From Staphylococcus warneri (GTDB lineage: Bacteria; Bacillota; Bacilli; Staphylococcales; Staphylococcaceae), in contig NZ_LR134269.1 of NCBI RefSeq assembly GCF_900636385.1, positions 1,984,001-2,048,000 on the forward strand: a stretch of DNA of 64,000 bases, written 5' to 3'. A program made the position numbers and the translations under genes. The notes beneath the pieces were generated by a model, which was given only the letters and a program-made list of their open reading frames with translations, searched no databases and was not told where the DNA came from. The number at the start of each line of letters is the position of its first letter. Within the stretch, counting starts at the first letter, position 1. Shown piece after piece: positions 26,860 through 35,909 of this stretch.

Positions 26860-27966
26860 TTAATGAACATGTTCTTTATATTCATCATTATTTTGTGTTG
26901 CTTGATATGTCGGTTGATGTCTATGTGCATCAAATCTTCTAATTTGATGATAGTGTTCAGATTGATTTTTTCTAGATTGTGCCTTGTCTGAGTCTTTTGA
27001 CTCCTGTGATATTTCAGATGTTTGTTCGGGTTCAATATTTGTGGCCTGAACAATATATTTAGGACGCTTTTTCACTTCATAATAGATACGACCAATATAC
27101 TCACCAATGACTCCTATGGACATTAACTGAATACCACCTAAAAGTGTAATCGCAGCTATTGTTGTGAAGTAACCAGGAATGTTCACACCTGAGATCATGA
27201 TATTAATTAAAAGATATACGAGATATAGTACACTGAGCGAAAATGTAAACATACCTAGATAAATCATCATTCTTAATGGTTTATTATTAAACGAAATTAA
27301 GCCATCAATACCATAATTTAATAATTTGGCAAATGACCATTTCGATTCTCCTGCTTCACGTTCTACATTTTCATAGGTGAATACTTTCGTATTATAACCT
27401 ATCCATTCAAATAATCCTTTTGAAAATCGGTTATATTCATCCATAGATGTCAGTGCTTGTACGGCACGCTTGCTTAGTAATCTAAAGTCACCTACGCCAT
27501 CTTCAAATTGTACATCTTCCACAAAGGCATTAATCAATTTATAATAAGCACGTGTCATCGATTTTCTAGCGACATTTTCTCCTTTACGATCACGTTTTGC
27601 TATCACTTGATCATAACCTTCATTATATCCTTCAACCATTTGCGGAATAAATTCTGGCGGATGTTGTAAATCAGCATCTATCATAACTACAGCGTCACAA
27701 TGTTCACTATGTTGATAGCCTGCCACCATAGCAGCCTCTTTACCAAAATTTCTACTAAATGAGATGTATTTGACGTGGTGGTCAGCTAATGCTAAATTTT
27801 GTAGATGATCAATAGTTGAATCTTTACTGCCATCATCTATGAATAGTAAATCGTATTCATATTGTTTATTGATGCTATCTTGCTTTAATATCTCAGTCAG
27901 CTTTTCATATGTTTTTAATACGACTTCCCCTTCATTATAACAAGGAATGATGACTCTTATATTCAT
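26860..27966 (-). CDS. csbB: Membrane-anchored family 2 glycosyltransferase, CsbB-like
   Basis: 368-aa GT2 enzyme of the polyprenyl-phosphate sugar transferase type. The N-terminal catalytic domain has IIPCYNEGEVV, the DDGSKDST loop, and MIDADLQHPPE with the metal-binding DxD-like motif. Two membrane helices follow (about 230-290), then YIGRIYYEVKKRPKYIV. The last ~45 residues are a hydrophilic His/Gln-rich tail. Position next to queE/sae and similarity point to the S. aureus CsbB, which loads GlcNAc on undecaprenyl phosphate for lipoteichoic acid decoration with GtcA and YfhO. This function is inferred. No sigma-B promoter was found upstream. Confidence 0.82.
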   Translation of the reverse strand: MNIRVIIPCYNEGEVVLKTYEKLTEILKQDSINKQYEYDLLFIDDGSKDSTIDHLQNLALADHHVKYISFSRNFGKEAAMVAGYQHSEHCDAVVMIDADLQHPPEFIPQMVEGYNEGYDQVIAKRDRKGENVARKSMTRAYYKLINAFVEDVQFEDGVGDFRLLSKRAVQALTSMDEYNRFSKGLFEWIGYNTKVFTYENVEREAGESKWSFAKLLNYGIDGLISFNNKPLRMMIYLGMFTFSLSVLYLVYLLINIMISGVNIPGYFTTIAAITLLGGIQLMSIGVIGEYIGRIYYEVKKRPKYIVQATNIEPEQTSEISQESKDSDKAQSRKNQSEHYHQIRRFDAHRHQPTYQATQNNDEYKEHVH

Positions 27967-28195
27967 TCAATGATATCCTTTTCTAGTAATTGGTTTAATA
28001 TTATTTTATCAATTACTTAATAGTGTATTCTACTTAGAGCCTTTGTATTTACAAAATCTTAATATTACATTAATGTTTATCACAATATTTATTGAAAATC
28101 ACTACTTTTGTAAATTTAAATGAACTCAAAAATAAGATTAATGGACTTTTTCACTCATACAATGATTAGTATTGTGTCGCATTACTTCAACTCAT

Positions 28196-29038
28196 TTATT
28201 TCAAATCGCCTATCGCTACTTCATCTGGATCTTTACCTTGTCTATCATTTCGATTTAAACTGTCAATTTGTGCTACATCTGTAAGTTCAAGATTGAAATC
28301 TAAAATATTATAGTTTTCGTGAATTCGACTAGGTGTTTTAGATTTAGGAATAATAATACGATTATGTGCTAAATGCCAACGTAAAACAATTTGTGCTGCC
28401 GTTTTATGATATCGTTTAGCCATGTCCGTAATAACTGGGTCATCTAATAACCCTTTATTTCTCATTAATGGCATCCATGCAGTGACTTTAATATCATGAT
28501 GATCACAATAATCTTGTAATTCTTGTTGATTAAAGTATGGATGTAACTCTATTTGATTAATTTGAGGAACTATTTCTGTTTCTTGCATTAGTTTCTCTAG
28601 ATGATGTTGTTTAAAATTACAAACGCCTATGGCTTTGACTTTACCTTCATGATAAAGCGTTTCTAATGCCTTATAACTTTCGATAAATAAGCCATTTTCT
28701 TCACAAGGCCAATGAATTAAAAACAAGTCTAGGTACTCAAGACCTAAATTTTCTAAAGATTGATTGAAATATTGAATTGTACTGTCATATCCTTGATAAT
28801 CATTCCATAATTTAGATGTAATAAATAAATCTTCTCTATCAACGTTTGTTTGCTTTAACGCTTGCCCTAAGGACTGTTCGTTACCATAGAAATATGCCGT
28901 ATCAAATGCACGATAACCTGCTTCAATAGCGGTATTAATCACTTCATTCATTTCATCATCTGTTATTTTATAAACACCTAAGCCAATCGATGGCATAGGA
29001 TAACCATTATTTAAATATTGTGTATCATTAATATTCAT
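28196..29038 (-). CDS. Aldo/keto reductase
   Basis: NAD(P)H-dependent oxidoreductase of the aldo/keto reductase superfamily, 280 aa. The catalytic Asp and Tyr are in AFDTAYFYGNE, the lysine in FITSKLWND, and the histidine in LFLIHWPCE; the C-terminal IIIPKSKTPSRIHENYNILDF (core motif) binds the cofactor phosphate. I start at the ATG at 29038, since AAAGAGAG lies about 8 nt upstream; a GTG three codons earlier overlaps that site. Monocistronic. The substrate is unknown; relatives reduce aldehydes and methylglyoxal. Confidence 0.86.
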   Translation of the reverse strand: MNINDTQYLNNGYPMPSIGLGVYKITDDEMNEVINTAIEAGYRAFDTAYFYGNEQSLGQALKQTNVDREDLFITSKLWNDYQGYDSTIQYFNQSLENLGLEYLDLFLIHWPCEENGLFIESYKALETLYHEGKVKAIGVCNFKQHHLEKLMQETEIVPQINQIELHPYFNQQELQDYCDHHDIKVTAWMPLMRNKGLLDDPVITDMAKRYHKTAAQIVLRWHLAHNRIIIPKSKTPSRIHENYNILDFNLELTDVAQIDSLNRNDRQGKDPDEVAIGDLK

Positions 29039-29115
29039 TCTTACCACTCTCTTTCATATGTCTTCGTTGTTGAAATACGTAAGCAAATGTGTACCATACT
29101 ATAATACACGTAATT

Positions 29116-29150
29116 AAAGACGCTTAAACATTATAGCTTAAGCGTCTTTT
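29116..29150 (-). terminator. Terminator after the CorC/MpfA gene
   Basis: AGACGCTTAA and TTAAGCGTCT form a stem around 29118-29148, with T runs on both strands. Confidence 0.85.
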
Positions 29151-29165
29151 CATCATATATCATTG

Positions 29166-30515
29166 TTAATCCGTTTGTTCCTCATCTGAATTAACTTCAT
29201 ATGTTGGGCGTTCTTGGTTAAATTCATAATTTAAAGTTACCCAAATAATTTGGTGATTTTCAATTTCTGATATGATCCAACGATCGTAATCTGTATCTAC
29301 AAAATCGTCTTTCTGAAGATTTGTATTTTCAGATTGTAACCATCCACCGATTGTATCAATATCTTCTGAGTCTTCGAATTCAATACCAAATTGTTCATTT
29401 AAGTCGTCTAATAACACTCGACCATTAATTTGATATTTGTTGTCCTCTAATTTAACGATGTCGTTCACTTCGTCATCGTCAAATTCATCTCTGATTTCAC
29501 CGACAATTTCTTCTAAAATATCTTCCATTGTTAAAATACCTGCTGTACCACCATATTCATCAATAATCAAACTGATATGAACATGTTCACGTTGCATTCT
29601 AACAAGGGCATCACTAATACGTGTTGTCTCTGAAATCATCGGTAGCTCATGTATATAGTTAGCAATTTTGATTGTTTTACCAGATGCATACTCAGTTAAG
29701 AATTCTTTAACATTTATAAATCCTTTAACGTGGTCCTTATCACCATCTTCAGTGATAGGATATCGAGTGAATTGGTATTCTTTAATCGTTTCTAATAGTT
29801 CATCAACATTAAAAGGCTCGTTCAACGTAATCATTTGAGTTCGGGGAACCATAATATCTTTAGCTTGTCTTTCATCAAAAGAAAAGATATTTTGCATATA
29901 TGCAAGCTCAGTTTGGTTGATTTCGCCACCATTATAACTATTATTAATAATGATTTTGATTTCTTCTTCTGACATTGCATCCGATTGTGCATCTGGATCT
30001 ACACCAAACACTCTAAGAATTACACGAGCCGAACCGTTCATTAACCAAATTAAAGGTTTCATGACATTACCAAAGTAATATAACGGTCTAGCATATAGTA
30101 ACGCCATTTTCTCTGTATGTTGAATAGCGAATGATTTAGGTGCAAGTTCACCTAATACGACATGTAAATAGGTTACTACAATAAACGCAATGACAAATGA
30201 AACTGTTGTTGTTAATGCACTTGGTAAATGCATTAGTTCGAATAATGGATGTAGTAATTTATCAAATGTCGGTTCACCTAACCAACCTAAACCTAATGAA
30301 GTTACTGTTATACCAAGTTGGCATGCAGATAAGTAGTAATCAAGGTTAGCAATCATTTTCTTAACGATTTTAGCACCACTGTTACCTTCATCTGCTAATT
30401 GTTCGATACGCGTAGATCTTACTTTGACAAGCGCAAATTCAGATCCGACAAATACTGTTGTTAATGCAATTAAAAGAAAAAATACAATTAAACTAATTAT
30501 GGTCGAAGTTTCCAA
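29166..30515 (-). CDS. mpfA: CNNM/CorC-family magnesium transporter, MpfA-like
   Basis: 449-aa protein with an N-terminal DUF21 (CNNM) membrane domain (about 1-190, with LSACQLGITVTSLGLGWLGEP in core and HVVLGELAPKSFAIQ), two CBS domains (about 205-330, MVPRTQM and IIDEYGGTAGILTMEDILEE) and a C-terminal CorC_HlyC domain. The S. aureus homologue MpfA protects against magnesium excess, so export of Mg2+ is the likely role. The start is a TTG at 30515 with an in-frame stop just before it; homologues also begin METSTI. The ribosome binding site is separated from it by a hairpin (see leader). Confidence 0.88.
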   Translation of the reverse strand: METSTIISLIVFFLLIALTTVFVGSEFALVKVRSTRIEQLADEGNSGAKIVKKMIANLDYYLSACQLGITVTSLGLGWLGEPTFDKLLHPLFELMHLPSALTTTVSFVIAFIVVTYLHVVLGELAPKSFAIQHTEKMALLYARPLYYFGNVMKPLIWLMNGSARVILRVFGVDPDAQSDAMSEEEIKIIINNSYNGGEINQTELAYMQNIFSFDERQAKDIMVPRTQMITLNEPFNVDELLETIKEYQFTRYPITEDGDKDHVKGFINVKEFLTEYASGKTIKIANYIHELPMISETTRISDALVRMQREHVHISLIIDEYGGTAGILTMEDILEEIVGEIRDEFDDDEVNDIVKLEDNKYQINGRVLLDDLNEQFGIEFEDSEDIDTIGGWLQSENTNLQKDDFVDTDYDRWIISEIENHQIIWVTLNYEFNQERPTYEVNSDEEQTD

Positions 30516-30660
30516 TTAATTCCCTATTTCTAGGGATTCACCTCCATATTATCTGTGTCACACATGGTTAACACGTAATTAAAATTTTCGAATTGGCTTA
30601 AATGATATTTACATGCTAAGACCTTCCCATTGCGACACCCCCTAAAAAAATGTAATTGAT
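30516..30660 (-). promoter_or_regulatory. Structured leader of the mpfA-like gene
   Basis: On the minus strand GGAGG (30545-30541) is followed by TGAA, then a hairpin TCCCTA-GAAA-TAGGGA (30536-30521), then ATTAA and the TTG start. The linear spacing of SD to start is 25 nt, but 9 nt if the hairpin is folded. Further upstream GTGTC/GACAC arms (30634-30638 and 30555-30559) could close an ~85-nt domain. It matches no riboswitch class I can name. Confidence 0.6.
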
Positions 30661-30764
30661 TTTATTCTATCATAAAAATATTTCATTTGGTTGATTTATG
30701 TTTATAGAATTACAACATAACATTTAAAACTAATACCCCGATTTAGTCAAGTTATTCCTCAAAT

Positions 30765-31934
30765 CTAAAATGTATGAATATAACCATTCTTAATCGTCAT
30801 AAGGACTGAAATCGTATCATCAACAATCACAATATCAGCATCTTTCCCTACCTTAATACTACCTTTTGTTTGATCGATACCTAACGCTATCGCTTGGTTC
30901 CAACTTGTCACACGCCACAAGTCTTTAATTGAAGCACCTGTATAAGTGATTAAATGACGCAAACCATCATTCATTTTTAAGATACTACCAGCTAATGCAC
31001 CTGAATCTAATCGTGCTTCTTCATTCTTCACAATAACGTTTTGTCCACCTAGATCATATTCACCTTCTGGCATCCCTTTTGCACGCATCGCATCTGTAAT
31101 GAGATACATATGTTCATTGCCTTTATTTTGGTAAGCCATTGCTACGGCCGCTGGATGTGAATGCACACCATCAACTATAATTTCTGTATTTAGGTTTTGA
31201 TTTAACCATGCCGCTCCAAAAACACCGGGTTCTCGATGTCCAAAGCCTGTTGCTGCATTATATAAGTGTGTAATATGTTTAGCACCATTATCAACAGCTT
31301 CATTTGCTTCATCATATGTAGCTACTGTATGTCCCATTGAAAATATGATGTCGTTATTTAAAGCTTTTAATGTATCAGTTGCACCATCAACTTCAGGTGC
31401 AAAAGTAATAATTTTAATCAATTGATTGGCAGTCTTTTGAAATGTCTTAATCTTTTCAATAGACGGTCTTTGAACATATTTAGGATGTTGCGCGCCTACC
31501 TTATGTTCTGAAATAAATGGACCTTCGAGATGAATACCTACAATTTCTGCAGCATCATGCCTATTTTGAATTTGATAATAATTTGCAATATTTTGGAGTG
31601 CTCGATGAATACTATCATCTGATTGTGTCATCGTTGTTGCTAAAAATGATGTTGTTCCTTCAGATAATAGTTGTTCAGATAAATGTTTAAGACCATCCAT
31701 TGAGGCATCCATCGCATCTTCGCCGTAACCACCGTGGATATGTATATCTATAAATCCTGGAATAACATGATGACCTTGTGCATCTACCGTAGGATACGAT
31801 TTACTTAAAGTGTTCAATCTATCTTTATCAGAACCTATTTCCATTATTTTGCTATCTTTAATATGTATAAAACCATGTTCTATTTTTTGACTTTCTGTAT
31901 AAATCTGACCGTTTATAAGTAAATATTCTTTCAA
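30765..31934 (-). CDS. nagA: N-acetylglucosamine-6-phosphate deacetylase
   Basis: Amidohydrolase of 389 aa that deacetylates GlcNAc-6-phosphate to glucosamine-6-phosphate, entering glycolysis or cell-wall synthesis. Metal and substrate motifs are PGFIDIHIHGGYGEDAMD, GIHLEGPFIS, the histidines in SMGHTVATYDEA and HLYNAATGFGHREPG, and the catalytic aspartate in LITDAMRAKG. I start at the TTG at 31934, 8 nt after GAAGG; a 26-codon upstream extension has no such site and no family similarity. It lies downstream of fruA but beyond a terminator. Confidence 0.92.
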   Translation of the reverse strand: MKEYLLINGQIYTESQKIEHGFIHIKDSKIMEIGSDKDRLNTLSKSYPTVDAQGHHVIPGFIDIHIHGGYGEDAMDASMDGLKHLSEQLLSEGTTSFLATTMTQSDDSIHRALQNIANYYQIQNRHDAAEIVGIHLEGPFISEHKVGAQHPKYVQRPSIEKIKTFQKTANQLIKIITFAPEVDGATDTLKALNNDIIFSMGHTVATYDEANEAVDNGAKHITHLYNAATGFGHREPGVFGAAWLNQNLNTEIIVDGVHSHPAAVAMAYQNKGNEHMYLITDAMRAKGMPEGEYDLGGQNVIVKNEEARLDSGALAGSILKMNDGLRHLITYTGASIKDLWRVTSWNQAIALGIDQTKGSIKVGKDADIVIVDDTISVLMTIKNGYIHTF

Positions 31935-32042
31935 TATCAATACCTTCTTTTCTAATACTAATGATTCGATTGTTATTTTACTACAACCTTTCATTTTATT
32001 CATATCATACAATTCAATATTTAATTTCGTAAAAATAAAAAT

Positions 32043-32069
32043 ACCCTTGTCGGTTAAACGACAAGGGCT
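32043..32069 (-). terminator. Terminator after fruA
   Basis: CCCTTGTCG and CGACAAGGG form a stem with a 6-nt loop; T run on the minus strand. Confidence 0.9.
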
Positions 32070-32078
32070 AAAAGTCTA

Positions 32079-34046
32079 TTATTCATCCATTGCTTTAGAT
32101 GCTTCAATTTCATTTTCAGTTAATTTTGGTTTTAAGAAACCATATATTAAGGCAGAAACTAAAGTACCTACAACTAAAGCTAATAATGTTTGTAAAATAT
32201 GGCTAAAGTCAGTTGTTGCGATAACAAAGATACCACCGTGTGGCGCATTGATTCTTGAACCTAATGCTAATGCAATCGCACCACCAACACCTGAACCAAT
32301 CATCATTGATGGAATCACACGAATTGGGTCAGCTGCTGCAAACGGAATCGCACCTTCAGTAATGAATGATGCACCCATCACATAGTTAGGTACAATTGAA
32401 CCTCTTTGTTCTTTTGTGAATTTCTTTCTGAAGATAAGCATTGCTGTTGCAATTGCTAATGGTGGAATCATACCTCCAACCATTGCAGCAGTGATTGGCG
32501 CTGCATTACCTTCTGTAAGTGCTGCTGTTGCGAAAACGTAAGCAGCTTTGTTAAATGGTCCACCCATATCGATTGCCATCATCGCACCAATAACTAAACC
32601 AAGTAACATAATATTTGAACCTGAAAGTCCATTTAATCCATTTAACAATAGGTGATTTAACCATGAAGCAGGTGGGTTAAATACGTAAATCATTAATAAA
32701 CCAGTAATTGCTACTGATAATAATGGATAGATTAATGTTGGTTTTAAACCTTCTAATGACTGAGGTAACTTACGTGTCATATATTTAATACCTTGTGTTA
32801 AATAACCAGCTAAGAAACCAGCAATGATACCGCCAATAAATCCTGAGTCACCTGAAATGGCTAACATACCGCCAACTAAACCGGCTGCAAATCCTGGTTT
32901 ATCTGCAATACTACGAGCAATGAAACCTGCTAATACTGGAATGATTAATGCAAAGGCACTGTTTTTACCAATATTCCATAGTTGCTCTGCGAAAGCATTG
33001 TGTTCAGCACTCTTAGGATCAAATGAATTGGGTCCTATAATGAACACGATTGCCATTAAGATACCACCAGCAATAACAAGTGGTAACATATTAGAAACAC
33101 CATTCATTAAGTGTTTATAAAATGCTTTTCCTGGACTTAATTTCTCTTCATTCTCTTCCTTATTACTACCTGATCGATCGCCTCTAGCGACAAATGGTCT
33201 ACGACTTGTATCTAACGCAGTATTAATTAATTCTTCTGGTCGTTTAATACCATCAGCTACTGGTACTTCGACAACATTCTTACCATCAAAACGATCTGTC
33301 TCAACATGCACATCTGCTGCAACAATAATACCAGATGCTTTTTCAATATCATGTTCTGTTAAATGGTTTTTAATCCCACTTGAACCGTTTGTTTCTACTT
33401 TGATTTTGACACCCATTTTTTCAGCTTGCTTTTTCAAAGCGTCGCGTGCCATATACGTATGTGCGATACCTGTAGGACAAGCTGTGACAGCTAAAACGTA
33501 CGGTTCGTTATCTTCTGCGCTTGCACCTGTTGAAGCAGCTGCTGCATCCGCTTCATTTTGTTGTGCTTCTGCTTCTTCTTCTTTTGTTGCTTCATCATCT
33601 GCCGCATCAATAATTTGTAATACTTCTTCTGGTGATGATGCATTTATTAATTTTTCACGTACATTTTCATCCATTAAAATGCCTGATAACTTTGCTAATG
33701 CATCTAAATGCGTTTGAGCGCCACCTTCTGGTGCAGCAATCATAAAGAATAAATGTGCTGGTTGCATATCTAAACTTTGATAATCTACTCCAGCTTTTGA
33801 TTTACCAAATGCAATCGCTGGAGATTTAACAGCACTCACTTTTGCATGTGGAATCGCAATACCTTCACCGATACCTGTTGTACTTTGTGATTCTCGGTTA
33901 TGAATTGCTTCTTTAAACGATGGTACATCACTTAATTTACCTGCTTTGTCAAGTTGATGCACTAACTCATCGATAACACCATTTTTGTCTGATGAAGATA
34001 AATCCATTGCTATCGTATCTTTGGTTAATAATTCTGTTATTCTCAT
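32079..34046 (-). CDS. fruA: Fructose PTS enzyme IIABC
   Basis: Imports fructose and phosphorylates it to fructose 1-phosphate. The 655-aa protein has domain order IIA (His67 in GIAIPHAKV), a charged Ala/Glu linker (about 150-180), IIB (Cys190 in VTACPTGIAHTYMA) and a membrane IIC domain from about residue 300 (GGILMAIVF, GGFIGGIIAG-like repeats, MGGPFNKAAYVFATAAL). I start at the ATG at 34046, preceded by GGGAG; a start three codons earlier overlaps that site. The fruK stop lies 5 nt upstream. Confidence 0.94.
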   Translation of the reverse strand: MRITELLTKDTIAMDLSSSDKNGVIDELVHQLDKAGKLSDVPSFKEAIHNRESQSTTGIGEGIAIPHAKVSAVKSPAIAFGKSKAGVDYQSLDMQPAHLFFMIAAPEGGAQTHLDALAKLSGILMDENVREKLINASSPEEVLQIIDAADDEATKEEEAEAQQNEADAAAASTGASAEDNEPYVLAVTACPTGIAHTYMARDALKKQAEKMGVKIKVETNGSSGIKNHLTEHDIEKASGIIVAADVHVETDRFDGKNVVEVPVADGIKRPEELINTALDTSRRPFVARGDRSGSNKEENEEKLSPGKAFYKHLMNGVSNMLPLVIAGGILMAIVFIIGPNSFDPKSAEHNAFAEQLWNIGKNSAFALIIPVLAGFIARSIADKPGFAAGLVGGMLAISGDSGFIGGIIAGFLAGYLTQGIKYMTRKLPQSLEGLKPTLIYPLLSVAITGLLMIYVFNPPASWLNHLLLNGLNGLSGSNIMLLGLVIGAMMAIDMGGPFNKAAYVFATAALTEGNAAPITAAMVGGMIPPLAIATAMLIFRKKFTKEQRGSIVPNYVMGASFITEGAIPFAAADPIRVIPSMMIGSGVGGAIALALGSRINAPHGGIFVIATTDFSHILQTLLALVVGTLVSALIYGFLKPKLTENEIEASKAMDE

Positions 34047-34051
34047 ATTAT

Positions 34052-34972
34052 TCACTCCCCATCAAGTACAGAAATCGTAACTTGTGATTTGATATTTTCT
34101 ATTGCATCTTTTGTCGCTAAATCTGCATCAAATGCAGTAGCAGTTCCTGATGCTACTGCTTGTTTAAATGCATCTTGCACAGATAAACCAGTAGCTAACC
34201 CTGCGACCATACCTGCTACCGTACTATCACCTGAGCCAACTGTATTAATCACTTTGCCTTTTGGATTTACAGCTTTAATACTTTGTTGACGATCCACATA
34301 AATTGCACCATCTCCACCTAATGACACAATGACTGATTGTGCACCTTTATCTAAGATTTGTTTAGCATATTTAATAACATCTTCATCACTTTTAACTGAT
34401 GTATTAAACATAACTTCTAATTCATCTTTATTAGGTTTAATAAATAGTGGCTGATATTCTAACACTGATTCAACTAAATCTTTTTCAGCATCAACGACTA
34501 ATTGCGCACCTGTTTGTTTTGTAATCTTAGCAATCTGCGCATAAGCATCACTCGGAATACTCTTTGGTACACTACCAGCGACGATAACAGTATCATTGTC
34601 TGTCGTTTCTTTAATTTGATTTAATAATGATTGAAATTGTGCATCAGTCACATTAGGACCTTGTGCATTCACTTCTGTTTCTTGACCTGTTTTCAATTTA
34701 ACATTGATACGCGTATCTTCATCTACTTGCACAAAATCTGTGTGAATATCACTATCTTTTAATGTTTGAGCTATAAAATCTCCTGGGAATCCACCAGCAA
34801 ATCCTAATGCTGTAGAATCAACACCCAAAGTCTTTAGCACTCTAGAAACATTAATACCTTTACCACCGGCAAATTTATTTGTATCTTGAGCGCGATTTAA
34901 ACCATCTATCTTAAAGTCATCTACAAACATGACATAGTCAATGGATGGATTAAAAGTAACTGTATATATCAT
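34052..34972 (-). CDS. fruK: 1-phosphofructokinase
   Basis: PfkB-family kinase of 306 aa that turns fructose 1-phosphate into fructose 1,6-bisphosphate. Motifs: TFNPSIDYVM at the N-terminus, FAGGKGINVSRVLKTLG, the IKPNKDELE segment, and the catalytic NTVGSGDSTVAG near the C-terminus, with the base in GSGDS. It overlaps the fruR stop by 4 nt and is followed directly by fruA. Confidence 0.94.
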   Translation of the reverse strand: MIYTVTFNPSIDYVMFVDDFKIDGLNRAQDTNKFAGGKGINVSRVLKTLGVDSTALGFAGGFPGDFIAQTLKDSDIHTDFVQVDEDTRINVKLKTGQETEVNAQGPNVTDAQFQSLLNQIKETTDNDTVIVAGSVPKSIPSDAYAQIAKITKQTGAQLVVDAEKDLVESVLEYQPLFIKPNKDELEVMFNTSVKSDEDVIKYAKQILDKGAQSVIVSLGGDGAIYVDRQQSIKAVNPKGKVINTVGSGDSTVAGMVAGLATGLSVQDAFKQAVASGTATAFDADLATKDAIENIKSQVTISVLDGE

Positions 34973-35724
34973 ATTGTCCCTCCTAAAAATTCATATTGTC
35001 CCGCAAACGCTTCATTCACATGTTGTAATCCCTGTTTAGAGGTAATGATTCGAGTATTATCTTGCACAGGTACTCTAGCAAAGTACACTTGATTAAATTT
35101 CGTTTCGTCTACAACAACAAAGCTTTCATTAGAAAGTCGCATTGCATTATCTTTAATTAACGCCTCTTGTTCATCAGGTGTGGTTAAACCATACTTTACG
35201 TCTATACCGTTCATTCCAATAAATGATTTATCAAAACAATATCGCTTCAATGTTTCTAAGGCACTCGAACCTACTGTAGCGAATGTATTTTCTTTAACTT
35301 GACCACCTAACATTAAGGTTTTAATCCCTTTTTTAAGTAGTTGTTCAACATGAGTCAAACCATTAGTTACAACAATAATATCTTTTGCATCTATGTAAGG
35401 TATCATCTCTAATGTTGTTGAGCCAGCGTCTAAAAAAACACACTCATTATCTCTAATTTGTCGAGCTGCTCGTTTGGCAATTTCTTTCTTTTCTCGTGAA
35501 TTTTGTGTCAATTTCTCTGTTAATCTTGGTTCGACCATTCGATTATGGTTAAGTGTCGCACCACCATGAATACGTTGTAATTTACCAGCTAATTGCAGCT
35601 TAGATAAATCACGTCGAATGGTAGAGGCACTACAACCGGTTCTATCCATTAATTCCTGGAGTGTCAGAAAATCCTTTTTTATAAGTTCTTGTAAAATTAA
35701 ATCGTGTCGTTTTTCAGATATCAA
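34969..35724 (-). CDS. fruR: DeoR-family repressor of the fructose operon
   Basis: 251-aa regulator with an N-terminal helix-turn-helix (ELMDRTGCSASTIRRDLSKL) and a C-terminal DeoR sensor domain, which binds phosphosugars (VFLDAGSTTLEMIPYI, VVTNGLTHVE, GMNGIDVKYGLTTPDEQEA in core). It probably senses fructose 1-phosphate. I prefer the TTG at 35724 as start, 5 nt after GGGGTGG; a GTG at 35733 is the alternative. It is the first gene of fruR-fruK-fruA and autoregulation is expected at the phased repeats upstream. Confidence 0.9.
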   Translation of the reverse strand: MISEKRHDLILQELIKKDFLTLQELMDRTGCSASTIRRDLSKLQLAGKLQRIHGGATLNHNRMVEPRLTEKLTQNSREKKEIAKRAARQIRDNECVFLDAGSTTLEMIPYIDAKDIIVVTNGLTHVEQLLKKGIKTLMLGGQVKENTFATVGSSALETLKRYCFDKSFIGMNGIDVKYGLTTPDEQEALIKDNAMRLSNESFVVVDETKFNQVYFARVPVQDNTRIITSKQGLQHVNEAFAGQYEFLGGTI

Positions 35725-35748
35725 TATAACCACCCCATCTCAATTACC

Positions 35749-35825
35749 ATTATAATGAGCACGCTTACAAAATTCAATCAAAAATTGTCAAAAACAATCA
35801 AAAACATTCATTTTGTGACAAAAAT
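35749..35825 (-). promoter_or_regulatory. fruRKA promoter with cre site and phased repeats
   Basis: Minus-strand promoter: TTGAAT (35777-35772), N17, TATAAT (35754-35749). The spacer contains TGTAAGCGTGCTCA (35769-35756), 13 of 14 matches to the CcpA cre consensus TGWAANCGNTNWCA. Upstream, TCA followed by an A run recurs exactly every 10 bp (TCA at 35778, 35788, 35798, 35808, with a related ACA at 35818), a helically phased array suited to a DeoR-type repressor and to DNA bending. Confidence 0.8.
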
Positions 35826-35886
35826 AACACGAAAATACATTCACTATCAAATGGACTAGTTGTGTTCATGTATTTCCGTGTTTTTT
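35825..35886. terminator. Terminator between ybaK and fruR
   Basis: AACACGAAAATACAT (35825-35839) pairs with ATGTATTTCCGTGTT (35868-35882); T runs occur on the plus strand and a weaker one on the minus strand. Confidence 0.65.
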
Positions 35887-35909
35887 ATTATTATTTTACT
35901 GCTAGTGCT

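Noticed and set aside
30555..30650. M-box or yybP-ykoY riboswitch before the MpfA-like gene
   Set aside because: The conserved core sequences of these classes are not present; only generic stem potential is seen.
32824..33717. Two plus-strand frames of about 100 codons
   Set aside because: Antisense to fruA, whose IIA, IIB and IIC domains are intact.
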